A stretch of 64,000 nt of DNA from Psychroserpens ponticola (GTDB taxonomy: Bacteria; Bacteroidota; Bacteroidia; Flavobacteriales; Flavobacteriaceae): NCBI RefSeq assembly GCF_023556315.2, contig NZ_CP116221.1:2305001-2369000 (forward strand), in the 5' to 3' direction. Positions 35,481 to 43,879 of the stretch are shown piece by piece; the first letter of the stretch is position 1, and every line of letters begins with the position of its first letter. The translations under genes and the position numbers were made by a program. The notes below the pieces were generated by a model, which was not told the origin of the DNA, did no database searches, and was given only the letters and a program-made list of their open reading frames with translations.

Positions 35481-36758
35481 TTAGTGTTTAATTAGTTTAA
35501 ACGTTTCTTGTAATCCTTCAGAAGAAACTCTCATAAAATATAAACCTGAAGATAAACTTGACGTATCAATCTGAGATAGGTTTTTATACTGAGCAATTAA
35601 CTTTCCGAAGCTATCATAGAGCTTAACATTAAATTCATACAACTGAGATTCAATAGTTAAAACATCTTGAAACGGGTTTGGACCAACAAAAACTTTCAAA
35701 TTATCATTTTCAGTAACACTCAACAAATCACATTCTGGATTTACAGTAGATGACGTTGAAAAAACACCATTTATTACAGACCAGTTTTCCCAAACAACAC
35801 CTTGAGAATTTGACCAATCTGTTAAGTCGATATAATTTTCTGCACTATAGAGTCCAGGTATTTTGGCTACTTTAATCGCTTCACCTCCTTGGTTCCATGT
35901 TAATGCTTGTCCATCAACACATGTTTCTGGCATAAAATCGTCAATACAATTAGACTGTAAAAAGTATGCAAACTCAGGATAGTCAGGATATTCTCCATAG
36001 ACATAAGCGCGACCTATATTATCGATACAGACTGCTGTATATTCATTACAAGCAATACCAAAAGCACGCGTATTATTATCCGTTGCATAACGAGCTAAAA
36101 ACGCAGCATGTCTTGCACGTCTGTCTGGATCATCATAATGTGTATCTGTAATCACATGTTCTAAAAATGGAATCTCTAAAAAATCATTATAACCCAATTT
36201 CATTCGATTATGATATGGATTTGATAAGGCTTGAGCATTGGTTACTGTTCCGTTTTCTGCTGAAAAATATGCACCACCTAAAATTGCCATTCCAGCACTT
36301 GTACCACCAATTACACCTCGTTTTGTATTTATAAAACTGTTTAGCGTGTCTTCCATATCGTTATCCTTAAAATAACTCACATAATCAAATTGATCGCCTC
36401 CAGCGAACCAAATCGCTTCAGCATTAGCCACTTTTTGAAGTACATAAGGATTTGTTGCTCCAGCTTCGTTATTGATTACAAATGTGGTGACAGAATTAAT
36501 TGTCACTCCTAAATCAGAGTAAAAATAATCGTTATAGCCATCACTTCCTGAAGCTCTTAAAACCACAACATCTCCTCCATTAGCTTTATTTAAAAACCAA
36601 ATCATAGCATCATCATTTTCACTCGCTCCTCCCATCATACATATACCAAATTCATGGTTTGTAGATATATCTGTAGCACTTCCAGTGGTATATTCGGTAT
36701 AATTTTGTGCAATTATAATCTGAGTGAATACTACAAATAGTAATGTAATTTTTTTCAT
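35481..36758 (-). CDS. Secreted cyanophycinase-like peptidase (S51 family) with T9SS sorting domain
   Basis: The 425-residue protein has a signal peptide, an S51/type-1 glutamine-amidotransferase-like domain (about 35-300) and a type A T9SS tail (FVGPNPFQDVLTIES, GLYFMRV). The nucleophile is Ser154 in GGTSAGM, preceded by WFAGGDQ; the DTHYDDPDRRAR segment matches the catalytic-histidine region of cyanophycinases. Family members cut beta-aspartyl links in cyanophycin or dipeptides. Export by the T9SS suggests extracellular use of such polymers; the true substrate is unproven. It lies three bases upstream of pcm, which also acts on isoaspartyl bonds. Confidence 0.88.
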   Translation of the reverse strand: MKKITLLFVVFTQIIIAQNYTEYTTGSATDISTNHEFGICMMGGASENDDAMIWFLNKANGGDVVVLRASGSDGYNDYFYSDLGVTINSVTTFVINNEAGATNPYVLQKVANAEAIWFAGGDQFDYVSYFKDNDMEDTLNSFINTKRGVIGGTSAGMAILGGAYFSAENGTVTNAQALSNPYHNRMKLGYNDFLEIPFLEHVITDTHYDDPDRRARHAAFLARYATDNNTRAFGIACNEYTAVCIDNIGRAYVYGEYPDYPEFAYFLQSNCIDDFMPETCVDGQALTWNQGGEAIKVAKIPGLYSAENYIDLTDWSNSQGVVWENWSVINGVFSTSSTVNPECDLLSVTENDNLKVFVGPNPFQDVLTIESQLYEFNVKLYDSFGKLIAQYKNLSQIDTSSLSSGLYFMRVSSEGLQETFKLIKH

Positions 36759-36761
36759 AGT

Positions 36762-37403
36762 CTAATTCTTATCTTCTAATAAAGGAACAAATCGAAATTC
36801 ACCAAACTCATGTTGCTCAAATTCCTTTGGTCCTTTTCTAATAAATAAAGTCATAATTTGTACAGCATCACCAACTGGAATCACTAAACGCCCTCCAATT
36901 TTTAACTGACTTAATAAAGGCTTCGGAACAAAAGGTGCACCAGCAGTAACAATAATACTGTCAAATGGTGCTTCAGCTTTCAAACCAATATAGCCATCTC
37001 CAAAAATGAGTTTCTTTGCTCTATAGCCTAATTTAGGTAAAAACTTACTTGTCTTTTTATAAAGCTCATGCTGACGTTCAATACTAAATACTTTTGCACC
37101 TAATAAATATAAAACTGCAGTTTGATAACCACTTCCAGTACCAATTTCTAAAACTTTGTCTTCAGGATTAATTTGTAACAATTCACTTTGAAAAGCCACT
37201 GTATAAGGTTGAGAAATCGTTTGATCGGCAGCAATTGGAAATGCTTTATCTTGATAGGCATGATCCAAAAAACTAGAATCCATAAATAAATGTCTAGGTA
37301 TCTTACCTATAGCATCTAGTACGTTTTCATCTTTTATCCCTTTAGCTTTCAAAGTCTTAACAAGTTGTTGTCTTAAGCCTTGATGTTTAAATGTATCTTT
37401 CAA
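36762..37403 (-). CDS. pcm: Protein-L-isoaspartate O-methyltransferase
   Basis: This 213-residue cytoplasmic enzyme uses S-adenosylmethionine to methylate L-isoaspartyl residues in damaged proteins. It shows the PCMT signatures IPRHLFM, QTISQPYTVAFQSELL, the SAM motif VLEIGTGSGYQTAVL and the post-I/II segment DSIIVTAGAP. Length matches the bacterial family. It is the first gene of a two-gene unit with the cyanophycinase-like gene. Confidence 0.96.
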   Translation of the reverse strand: MKDTFKHQGLRQQLVKTLKAKGIKDENVLDAIGKIPRHLFMDSSFLDHAYQDKAFPIAADQTISQPYTVAFQSELLQINPEDKVLEIGTGSGYQTAVLYLLGAKVFSIERQHELYKKTSKFLPKLGYRAKKLIFGDGYIGLKAEAPFDSIIVTAGAPFVPKPLLSQLKIGGRLVIPVGDAVQIMTLFIRKGPKEFEQHEFGEFRFVPLLEDKN

Positions 37404-37535
37404 AGTAGTTAAGTTTACTAGGTAAAAATACTTGAAACATTTTTATACTGAAAGTTAAATCTCTTAGATTTATCAACTATACAAAAACTGACATTATTTA
37501 TTATAAAATTCGCATAAAAAAACTGTGAAAAATCT

Positions 37536-37543
37536 TATTTTTG
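37536..37543 (+). promoter_or_regulatory. Promoter -7 element (TATTTTTG) of the Gfo/Idh/MocA gene
   Basis: TATTTTTG fits TAnnTTTG and lies 16 bases before the start codon. Confidence 0.5.
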
Positions 37544-37559
37544 TTGAAAACGTAAAACA

Positions 37560-38519
37560 ATGCTAAAAGCTGGTGTTCTTGGTGCTGGTCACCTCGGTAA
37601 AATTCATTTAAGACTTCTTAACCAATCTGAAAAATATGACCTTGTAGGTTTTTATGATGCAGATGAAACTAATGCCAAAAAAGTTGTTGAAGAATTTGGA
37701 TATACATACTTTGATACTATTGAAGCTCTTATTGATGCTGTAGACATGGTAGATATCGTTACTCCTACACTGTCACATTACGATTGTGCAAAAAAAGCAA
37801 TCGCTAAAGGAAAACATATTTTCATAGAAAAGCCTATTACAAATACTGTTGAAGAAGCCGAACACATTAGAGAGCTTCTCGCACAACACGATATTCGTGG
37901 ACAAGTTGGTCATGTAGAGCGATTTAATCCAGCATTTATTGCTGTGAGAGAACAAGTAAACAATCCTATGTTTATCGAAACACATCGTCTAGCAGAATTT
38001 AATCCTCGTGGCACAGATGTTCCAGTGGTTTTAGATTTAATGATTCATGATATCGATATTATACTAAGCGTTGTAAAATCTAAAGTGAAAAATGTGTCTG
38101 CCAGTGGTGTTTCAGTAATAAGTGACACACCAGACATTGCAAATGCTCGTATAGAATTTGAAAACGGTTGTGTTGCTAATTTAACAGCAAGTCGTATTTC
38201 ACTTAAAAATATGCGTAAAACACGTTTTTTTCAGAAAGACGCTTATATCTCTGTAGATTTCTTAGAAAAGAAATGTGAAGTTGTAAAAATGAAAGATGCA
38301 CCAGAATTACCTGGAGATTTTGATATGATCCTTCAAAATGCAGAAGGCATTAAAAAGCAAATCTATTTTGACAATCCTGAAATAGCAAATAACAACGCCA
38401 TTTTAGATGAATTAGAAACGTTTGCAGATGCAATTAATAACAATACAACTCCTATTGTCACACTACACGATGGTACTGAAGCATTACGTGTAGCAACAAT
38501 GATAATCGATCAATTTTAA
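37560..38519 (+). CDS. Gfo/Idh/MocA family oxidoreductase
   Basis: The 319-residue NAD(P)-dependent oxidoreductase has the Rossmann motif GAGHLGKIH (8-16), the family EKPIT lysine motif (around residue 92), and a C-terminal alpha/beta domain with a HDIDIIL histidine segment. Family members oxidise or reduce sugars, inositols or imines. The short length and VPVVLDLMIHDIDI motif are typical of a flavobacterial group whose substrate is not known to me. It precedes a 3-hydroxyacyl-CoA dehydrogenase gene by 52 bases. Confidence 0.9.
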   Translation: MLKAGVLGAGHLGKIHLRLLNQSEKYDLVGFYDADETNAKKVVEEFGYTYFDTIEALIDAVDMVDIVTPTLSHYDCAKKAIAKGKHIFIEKPITNTVEEAEHIRELLAQHDIRGQVGHVERFNPAFIAVREQVNNPMFIETHRLAEFNPRGTDVPVVLDLMIHDIDIILSVVKSKVKNVSASGVSVISDTPDIANARIEFENGCVANLTASRISLKNMRKTRFFQKDAYISVDFLEKKCEVVKMKDAPELPGDFDMILQNAEGIKKQIYFDNPEIANNNAILDELETFADAINNNTTPIVTLHDGTEALRVATMIIDQF

Positions 38520-38571
38520 ACAATAAACCTAACTCTAGTTTCCTTTTCCGGAAACAAAAAATAAATACGAA

Positions 38572-39462
38572 ATGAAAAATGTAGCAGTCATTGGAGCTGG
38601 AACAATGGGAAACGGAATTGCCCACACATTCGCTCAATCTGGATTTAAAGTACAATTAATAGATATTAGTGAAGCCTCTTTAAAACGAGGCATGGATACC
38701 ATTGCGAAGAATTTAGATCGTATGGTTGCTAAAGAAAAAATCACTGAAGCTGATAAGCAAACCACTTTAAATAACATTACAACATTTACGAATGTAGAAG
38801 CTGGTGTGGAATATGCTGGATTAGTTGTTGAAGCTGCAACAGAAAATATCGACTTAAAACTTAAAATATTCAAACAATTAGATGACGCTTGTGGTGGTGA
38901 TACCATTTTAGCAACTAATACGTCTTCTATATCTATTACTCAGATTGCTGCAGTTACTTCTCGTCCAGAAATGGTGATTGGGATGCACTTTATGAATCCT
39001 GTTCCGATTATGAAATTGGTGGAGATTATTCGTGGATATAATACAAGTGATGAAGTCACCAATACAATCATGGAATTATCTAAAACTTTGGGTAAAATTC
39101 CAACCGAAGTTAATGATTATCCAGGCTTTGTTGCGAACCGAATTTTAATGCCAATGATTAACGAATCTGTTGAAACCTTATACAATGGTGTTGCTGGTGT
39201 TGAAGAAATCGATACGGTTATGAAATTAGGTATGGCACATCCAATGGGTCCTTTACAATTAGCAGATTTTATCGGACTAGATGTTTGTTTGTCTATTTTG
39301 AATGTGATGTACGACGGGTTCAAAAAGCCAAAATACGCACCATGCCCATTATTAGTAAATATGGTAAGAGCTGGTAAATTAGGTGTAAAATCTGGTGAAG
39401 GTTTTTACGATTATTCTGAAAGCAGAAAAGCAGAGAATGTATCTAAGCAATTTCAGAAGTAA
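38572..39462 (+). CDS. 3-hydroxyacyl-CoA (3-hydroxybutyryl-CoA) dehydrogenase
   Basis: The 296-residue protein oxidises 3-hydroxyacyl-CoA to 3-ketoacyl-CoA with NAD(P). The Rossmann motif GAGTMG is at 8-13, Ser118 in TNTSS, catalytic His139 in GMHFMNPV with Glu151, and the C-terminal dimer domain has GFVANRILMPMINE and HPMGPLQLADFIGLD. Length fits the monofunctional HbdA/PaaH class, which acts on short chains; the exact pathway (butyrate-type metabolism or beta-oxidation) cannot be told from neighbours. Confidence 0.95.
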   Translation: MKNVAVIGAGTMGNGIAHTFAQSGFKVQLIDISEASLKRGMDTIAKNLDRMVAKEKITEADKQTTLNNITTFTNVEAGVEYAGLVVEAATENIDLKLKIFKQLDDACGGDTILATNTSSISITQIAAVTSRPEMVIGMHFMNPVPIMKLVEIIRGYNTSDEVTNTIMELSKTLGKIPTEVNDYPGFVANRILMPMINESVETLYNGVAGVEEIDTVMKLGMAHPMGPLQLADFIGLDVCLSILNVMYDGFKKPKYAPCPLLVNMVRAGKLGVKSGEGFYDYSESRKAENVSKQFQK

Positions 39463-39534
39463 AAAGCTGTAAGGCAAAAGGCATAAGAAATGGACTCTAT
39501 TCCCTTTTTCCTAGTTACTAACTACTAAAAAAAC

Positions 39535-40773
39535 ATGGCAAAAGTAATTCCGTTTAAAGCAGTACGACCTACAAGAGCTATTGTTGGCTTGGTTGCTGCA
39601 CGTCCTTATCAAAGTTATACGATTGATGAACGTGAATCGAGAATGGATTATAACCCGTTTAGTTTTCTTCATATTGTAAATCCTGGTTATAAATACGACC
39701 AAGTCATTACTGGAGAAGAACGTTACAAATTGGTGAAAAATAGATATCTAGAATTCAAAGAAGATGGTGTTTTTGTTCAAGATGAAAAACCATCTTTTTA
39801 CGTTTATAAAATCGTCAATCGACTTGGACAAGAATTCAACGGAATCATCGCAGCAACAAGTGCTGAGGATTACGAAAAGGACATCATAAAAAAACATGAA
39901 AACACAATAGCTAAAAGAGAAAAAACGTTTAAAACCTATTTAAAAACTGTCGGTTTTAATGCAGAACCTGTTTTACTTACTTATCCTGATAACGAAATCA
40001 TTTCAGACATTATAAAAGAAACTCAAAAAGGCTATGCAGAATTTGAGTTCACTATGACCTATCGTGATACGCATTTTTTATGGAAAATAGATAATGCCGA
40101 AACTATTGCAGTAATTCAGAAAGAATTTGAAACTATGAATACCATTTACATTGCTGATGGTCACCATCGTTCGGCTTCTTCGCATTTGCTATATAGTGAT
40201 GAAAAAGCTAATAATCCAAACCATAATGGGACTGAATCTTATAATTTTTTCATGTCATATCTCATCCCTGAATCAGAATTAGTTATTCATGAATTCAACC
40301 GATTAATAAGAGGTTTAAATGGTTTAAGCAAAGAAGAATTCCTAATCAAGTTAGACACTACATATCGCATCGAAAACAGAGGAGTATTACCATATAACCC
40401 ATCAAAACCACATCATTTCAGTATGTATTTAGATGGTGAATTCTATTCTTTATACTTAAGAAAAACGAGTTATGAATTCCATACAGCTTTAGATAAATTA
40501 GATGCTCAATTACTTTACAAAACGATTTTACAACCTGTTTTAGGTATTGATGATTTACGAAATGATAATCGCATCGAATATGTAAACGGTCAACATGAAA
40601 TGATAACTATAAAAAGTAGTGTAGATAGTGGAGAATTTATGGTGGGCTTCGGAATGTGTCCAACTACCGTAAACCAAATGAAATTAATTGCTGATGAAGG
40701 TTTAAAAATGCCTCCTAAAAGCACATACATCTTGCCAAAATTAAGAAGTGGTATTACAGTGTATGAATTTTAA
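39535..40773 (+). CDS. DUF1015 family protein
   Basis: The 412-residue protein spans a full DUF1015 family sequence, recognised by IPFKAVRPT at the N-terminus, SFLHIVNPG, the central IADGHHRSASS motif and the C-terminal PTTVNQMKLIADEG-MPPKSTYILPK segment. The family is often encoded beside serine biosynthesis genes and may bind or modify a phosphorylated serine-type metabolite, but its activity is not established in what I know. No such neighbours occur here; yggS follows. Confidence 0.9.
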   Translation: MAKVIPFKAVRPTRAIVGLVAARPYQSYTIDERESRMDYNPFSFLHIVNPGYKYDQVITGEERYKLVKNRYLEFKEDGVFVQDEKPSFYVYKIVNRLGQEFNGIIAATSAEDYEKDIIKKHENTIAKREKTFKTYLKTVGFNAEPVLLTYPDNEIISDIIKETQKGYAEFEFTMTYRDTHFLWKIDNAETIAVIQKEFETMNTIYIADGHHRSASSHLLYSDEKANNPNHNGTESYNFFMSYLIPESELVIHEFNRLIRGLNGLSKEEFLIKLDTTYRIENRGVLPYNPSKPHHFSMYLDGEFYSLYLRKTSYEFHTALDKLDAQLLYKTILQPVLGIDDLRNDNRIEYVNGQHEMITIKSSVDSGEFMVGFGMCPTTVNQMKLIADEGLKMPPKSTYILPKLRSGITVYEF

Positions 40774-40804
40774 ATAATGTGAAGTTGTTAAGATGAGTAA
40801 CTCA

Positions 40805-40849
40805 ACAACATGCACCTTTACAACATACATCTATACAACATACAGCTAT
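40805..40849 (+). repeat. Three tandem 15-bp repeats directly before yggS
   Basis: ACAACATGCACCTTT, ACAACATACATCTAT and ACAACATACAGCTAT lie end to end and stop one base before the yggS ATG. Each begins ACAACAT; the copies differ by two to four bases from one another. They occupy the place where translation signals should be. Confidence 0.75.
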
Positions 40850-40850
40850 A

Positions 40851-41519
40851 ATGAGTATAAAAGAAAACCTAAATAATATAACATCTCAATTGCCTAAACA
40901 TGTGACTTTAGTTGCAGTTTCAAAGACAAAACCTATTTCTAATATCATGGAAGCCTATGATGCTGGACAACGTATTTTTGGAGAAAACAAAATCCAAGAA
41001 ATGGCTGAAAAACATGAACAAATGCCAAAAGATATTCAATGGCATATGATTGGACATGTACAGCGAAATAAGGTTAAATATATGGCTGAGTTTGTGAACT
41101 TAATTCATGGTGTTGATAGTTTTAAACTTCTGAATGAAATCAACAAACAAGCAAAAAAACATAATAGAACGATTAACTGCTTGCTTCAAATAAAAATTGC
41201 TGAAGAAGATACTAAATTTGGAATGTCTTCAAGTGATGCTAAAAAATTAATTACTTCTGAAGAATTTTCTATCTTAAACAACATTTGTATTAATGGAGTT
41301 ATGGGAATGGCAACATTTACTGATGAGACCAATCAAATTGAAAAAGAATTCAACCGACTTAAAACAACATTTGAAGATTTAAAACAAGTTGAAGCGACAA
41401 ACTGCACACTTCAAACAATCTCAATGGGAATGAGTGGTGATTTTAAATTAGCAATTGATTGCGGAAGCACAATGGTTAGAGTTGGAAGTCGTATCTTCGG
41501 AAGAAGAAATTACAATTAA
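40851..41519 (+). CDS. yggS: PLP-homeostasis protein, YggS family
   Basis: This 222-residue single-domain PLP-binding TIM-barrel protein carries cofactor Lys25 in LVAVSKTKP, plus FGENKIQEM, WHMIGHVQRNKVK, MGMATF and SMGMSGDF. The family controls pyridoxal-phosphate and amino-acid homeostasis and has no clear catalytic reaction. Length is typical. Three tandem 15-bp repeats directly precede the start codon, so translation initiation may be unusual. Confidence 0.95.
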   Translation: MSIKENLNNITSQLPKHVTLVAVSKTKPISNIMEAYDAGQRIFGENKIQEMAEKHEQMPKDIQWHMIGHVQRNKVKYMAEFVNLIHGVDSFKLLNEINKQAKKHNRTINCLLQIKIAEEDTKFGMSSSDAKKLITSEEFSILNNICINGVMGMATFTDETNQIEKEFNRLKTTFEDLKQVEATNCTLQTISMGMSGDFKLAIDCGSTMVRVGSRIFGRRNYN

Positions 41520-41588
41520 ATAATTGTAATTTAGACAACTAATAAGTATTCAACTTTTTTAAACAAATAACTTTTAAACTCTTATCAT

Positions 41589-42965
41589 ATTTACGCAATA
41601 TTAGACATAGAAACTACTGGTGGAAAGTATAATGAAGAAGGAATAACTGAGATAGCCATATATAAATTTGATGGTCATAAAGTCATAGATAAATTTATTA
41701 GTCTTGTTAATCCAGAACGCGAGATCCAACCTTTTGTAGTTAACCTAACTGGAATCAATAGTAACATGCTCAAAACGGCTCCAAAATTTTATGAAGTCGC
41801 TAAACGCATTGTTGAAATTACTGAAGACTGTATTATTGTTGCACATAATTCAGAATTTGATTACAGAATTCTTCGAACAGAATTCAAACGACTGGGTTTC
41901 GGATTTAAACGTGAAACACTCTGTACTGTTGAACTTTCAAAGCAATTAATTCCTGATCAACCGTCGTATAGCTTAGGAAAACTCACAAGATCTTTAGGAA
42001 TTCCTGTTAGTGATAGACATCGTGCAAATGGAGATGCAATGGCAACTGTAAAGCTATTTAAAATGTTACTTACCAAAGATTTAGATAAGTACATTATTGA
42101 AAACAATATCAAAAAAGCAGTTGCTGAAAAACGACTAAATCCAAATCATAAAATTATTATAGACGCCTTGCCAGCTGTTACTGGTGTTTATTATATTCAC
42201 GATGCTGAAGGTAAAATCATCTATATAGGAAAAAGTAATAATATTAAGCATCGCATCAATCAGCACTTAACAAATAACAGTACTAAATCTAAAAAATTAC
42301 AGTTACAAGTAGCTTCGGTTACTTATGAAAAAACTGGAAGCGAACTTATTGCATTACTAAAGGAAAGTGAAGAAATTAAACGCAATAAGCCTATACATAA
42401 TAGAGCTTTGAGACGTAATATTTTTACCCATGCACTTTATAGTTATCAAGATGAGAATGATTATACCATTCTGAATATTGATATTGCAGATGGAAAAAAA
42501 ACGCCAATAACGACGTTTACAAACCGTCAAAGTGCTAAAAGCTTTATGTTTAAAGCTGTAGAAGCGTATAATTTATGTCAAAAACTTACAGGATTGTATC
42601 CAACAAAAAGTAGTTGTTTTAATTATACAATTAAACAATGTTTTGGTGCATGCATCAAAGAAGAAGCTCCAGAATCTTATAACAAACGTGTTCAACAACT
42701 CATTGAAAAACACAGTTACGATAATAAAGACATGATAATTATCGATAAAGGTAGAGACATCGAAGAACGAAGCGTGATTTACATACAAAATGGCGTTTTT
42801 AAAGGTTTAGGTTTCTTTGATTTAAATTATCAAATTACAAACATTGAAGTGCTTCAATCGATTATCACTCCAATGGAAAATAATAGAGACACACAACATA
42901 TCATACAGAGTTATTTAAGAAAAAACAAACGCCTTAAAGTTTTACACTTAAACCCTTCTAAATAA
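41589..42965 (+). CDS. DEDDh exonuclease fused to GIY-YIG nuclease domain, apparent ATT start
   Basis: This 458-residue protein has an N-terminal DnaQ-like 3'-5' exonuclease (Asp6 and Glu8 in LDIETTGG; AHNSEFDY about 85-92; RHRANGDA with His144 and Asp149) followed by a GIY-YIG domain (GVYYI 199-203, YIG 212-214) and a UvrC/Cho-like C-terminal part. It is probably a DNA repair nuclease. The first in-frame ATG (41766) would remove the DIET motif. The frame is open back to a TAA at 41568, and the only near-cognate start is ATT at 41589, which gives the usual MYAILDIETTGG beginning. Whether ATT is truly used is inference. Confidence 0.88.
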   Translation: MYAILDIETTGGKYNEEGITEIAIYKFDGHKVIDKFISLVNPEREIQPFVVNLTGINSNMLKTAPKFYEVAKRIVEITEDCIIVAHNSEFDYRILRTEFKRLGFGFKRETLCTVELSKQLIPDQPSYSLGKLTRSLGIPVSDRHRANGDAMATVKLFKMLLTKDLDKYIIENNIKKAVAEKRLNPNHKIIIDALPAVTGVYYIHDAEGKIIYIGKSNNIKHRINQHLTNNSTKSKKLQLQVASVTYEKTGSELIALLKESEEIKRNKPIHNRALRRNIFTHALYSYQDENDYTILNIDIADGKKTPITTFTNRQSAKSFMFKAVEAYNLCQKLTGLYPTKSSCFNYTIKQCFGACIKEEAPESYNKRVQQLIEKHSYDNKDMIIIDKGRDIEERSVIYIQNGVFKGLGFFDLNYQITNIEVLQSIITPMENNRDTQHIIQSYLRKNKRLKVLHLNPSK

Positions 42966-42985
42966 GTTTTTAGTATTTTTGATAC

Positions 42986-43867
42986 ATGCCAGAAAAAAAA
43001 CCTCATAGCAATTGGAGAGCAAAAGTTCATGAAATTATTTATGAGGCAGATACACCTGCTGGTAAATTTTTTGATATCGTTTTACTTATCGCAATTTTAG
43101 CTAGTATTCTACTAGTAATGCTCGAAAGTATAGAGTCCTTAGACCAGCAATACCATTCCTTTTTCAATGTTTCAGAATGGATTATTACAATTTTATTTTC
43201 TATAGAATATATATTACGTATTATTTCAGTAAAAAAACCTCTTAAATACATCACCAGTTTTTATGGTGTTATAGATTTACTTTCTACCATACCAAAATAC
43301 TTATCATTAATATTTGTAGGCACACATGCACTTGTCGCATTTAGAGCTATACGTTTATTACGAATATTCAGAATTTTAAAACTTGTTAGATTTTTATCAG
43401 CTTCTAACCATTTAGCAACTGCGTTAAAAGCAAGTCGAGCTAAAATATCTGTATTTATGCTAACTGTAGTTATTATTACAATTATTCTAGGTACTGTTAT
43501 GTATTTAGTTGAAGGTAAAGAACACGGTTTTGATAACATTCCTAAAAGTGTCTATTGGTGTATTGTAACACTAACAACTGTAGGATTTGGAGACATTACT
43601 CCTCAAACCCCTTTAGGACAAATTATTGCGTCATTTATTATGATTATGGGTTATGGTATTATTGCTGTTCCTACAGGAATTGTATCTGCTGAATATACAA
43701 AACACTCTAAAGATGAAGAAGAGGCTTCAAATAAAGCCAAACCAAAATCAAATCCAATTATACATACCAACTCACAGTCTTGTGCAAATTGTTTGACCTC
43801 AAATCATAAAGATGGTGCTAAATTTTGCTATAATTGTGGGCATAATTTACATTTAAATTCACCTTAA
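42986..43867 (+). CDS. Voltage-gated potassium channel-type ion transporter with zinc-ribbon tail
   Basis: The 293-residue inner-membrane protein has six predicted transmembrane helices, an S4 segment with regularly spaced basic residues (Arg120, 123, 126, 129, Lys132, Arg135) and the K+ selectivity filter TVGFGD (198-203). The cytoplasmic tail ends in a Cys4 zinc ribbon (Cys266, 269, 281, 284) in CANC...CYNCG. The channel core is standard for bacterial Kv-like proteins. The ribbon may regulate gating or assembly. It lies between the exonuclease and miaA genes, both of which seem to start at ATT, while this one uses ATG. Confidence 0.92.
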   Translation: MPEKKPHSNWRAKVHEIIYEADTPAGKFFDIVLLIAILASILLVMLESIESLDQQYHSFFNVSEWIITILFSIEYILRIISVKKPLKYITSFYGVIDLLSTIPKYLSLIFVGTHALVAFRAIRLLRIFRILKLVRFLSASNHLATALKASRAKISVFMLTVVIITIILGTVMYLVEGKEHGFDNIPKSVYWCIVTLTTVGFGDITPQTPLGQIIASFIMIMGYGIIAVPTGIVSAEYTKHSKDEEEASNKAKPKSNPIIHTNSQSCANCLTSNHKDGAKFCYNCGHNLHLNSP

Positions 43868-43879
43868 TTTTAAAAAGTC

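Noticed and set aside
41766-42965. Exonuclease gene starting at the first ATG.
   Set aside because: This would delete the Asp-Ile-Glu exonuclease motif and the first strands of the domain, which are all encoded in frame directly upstream.
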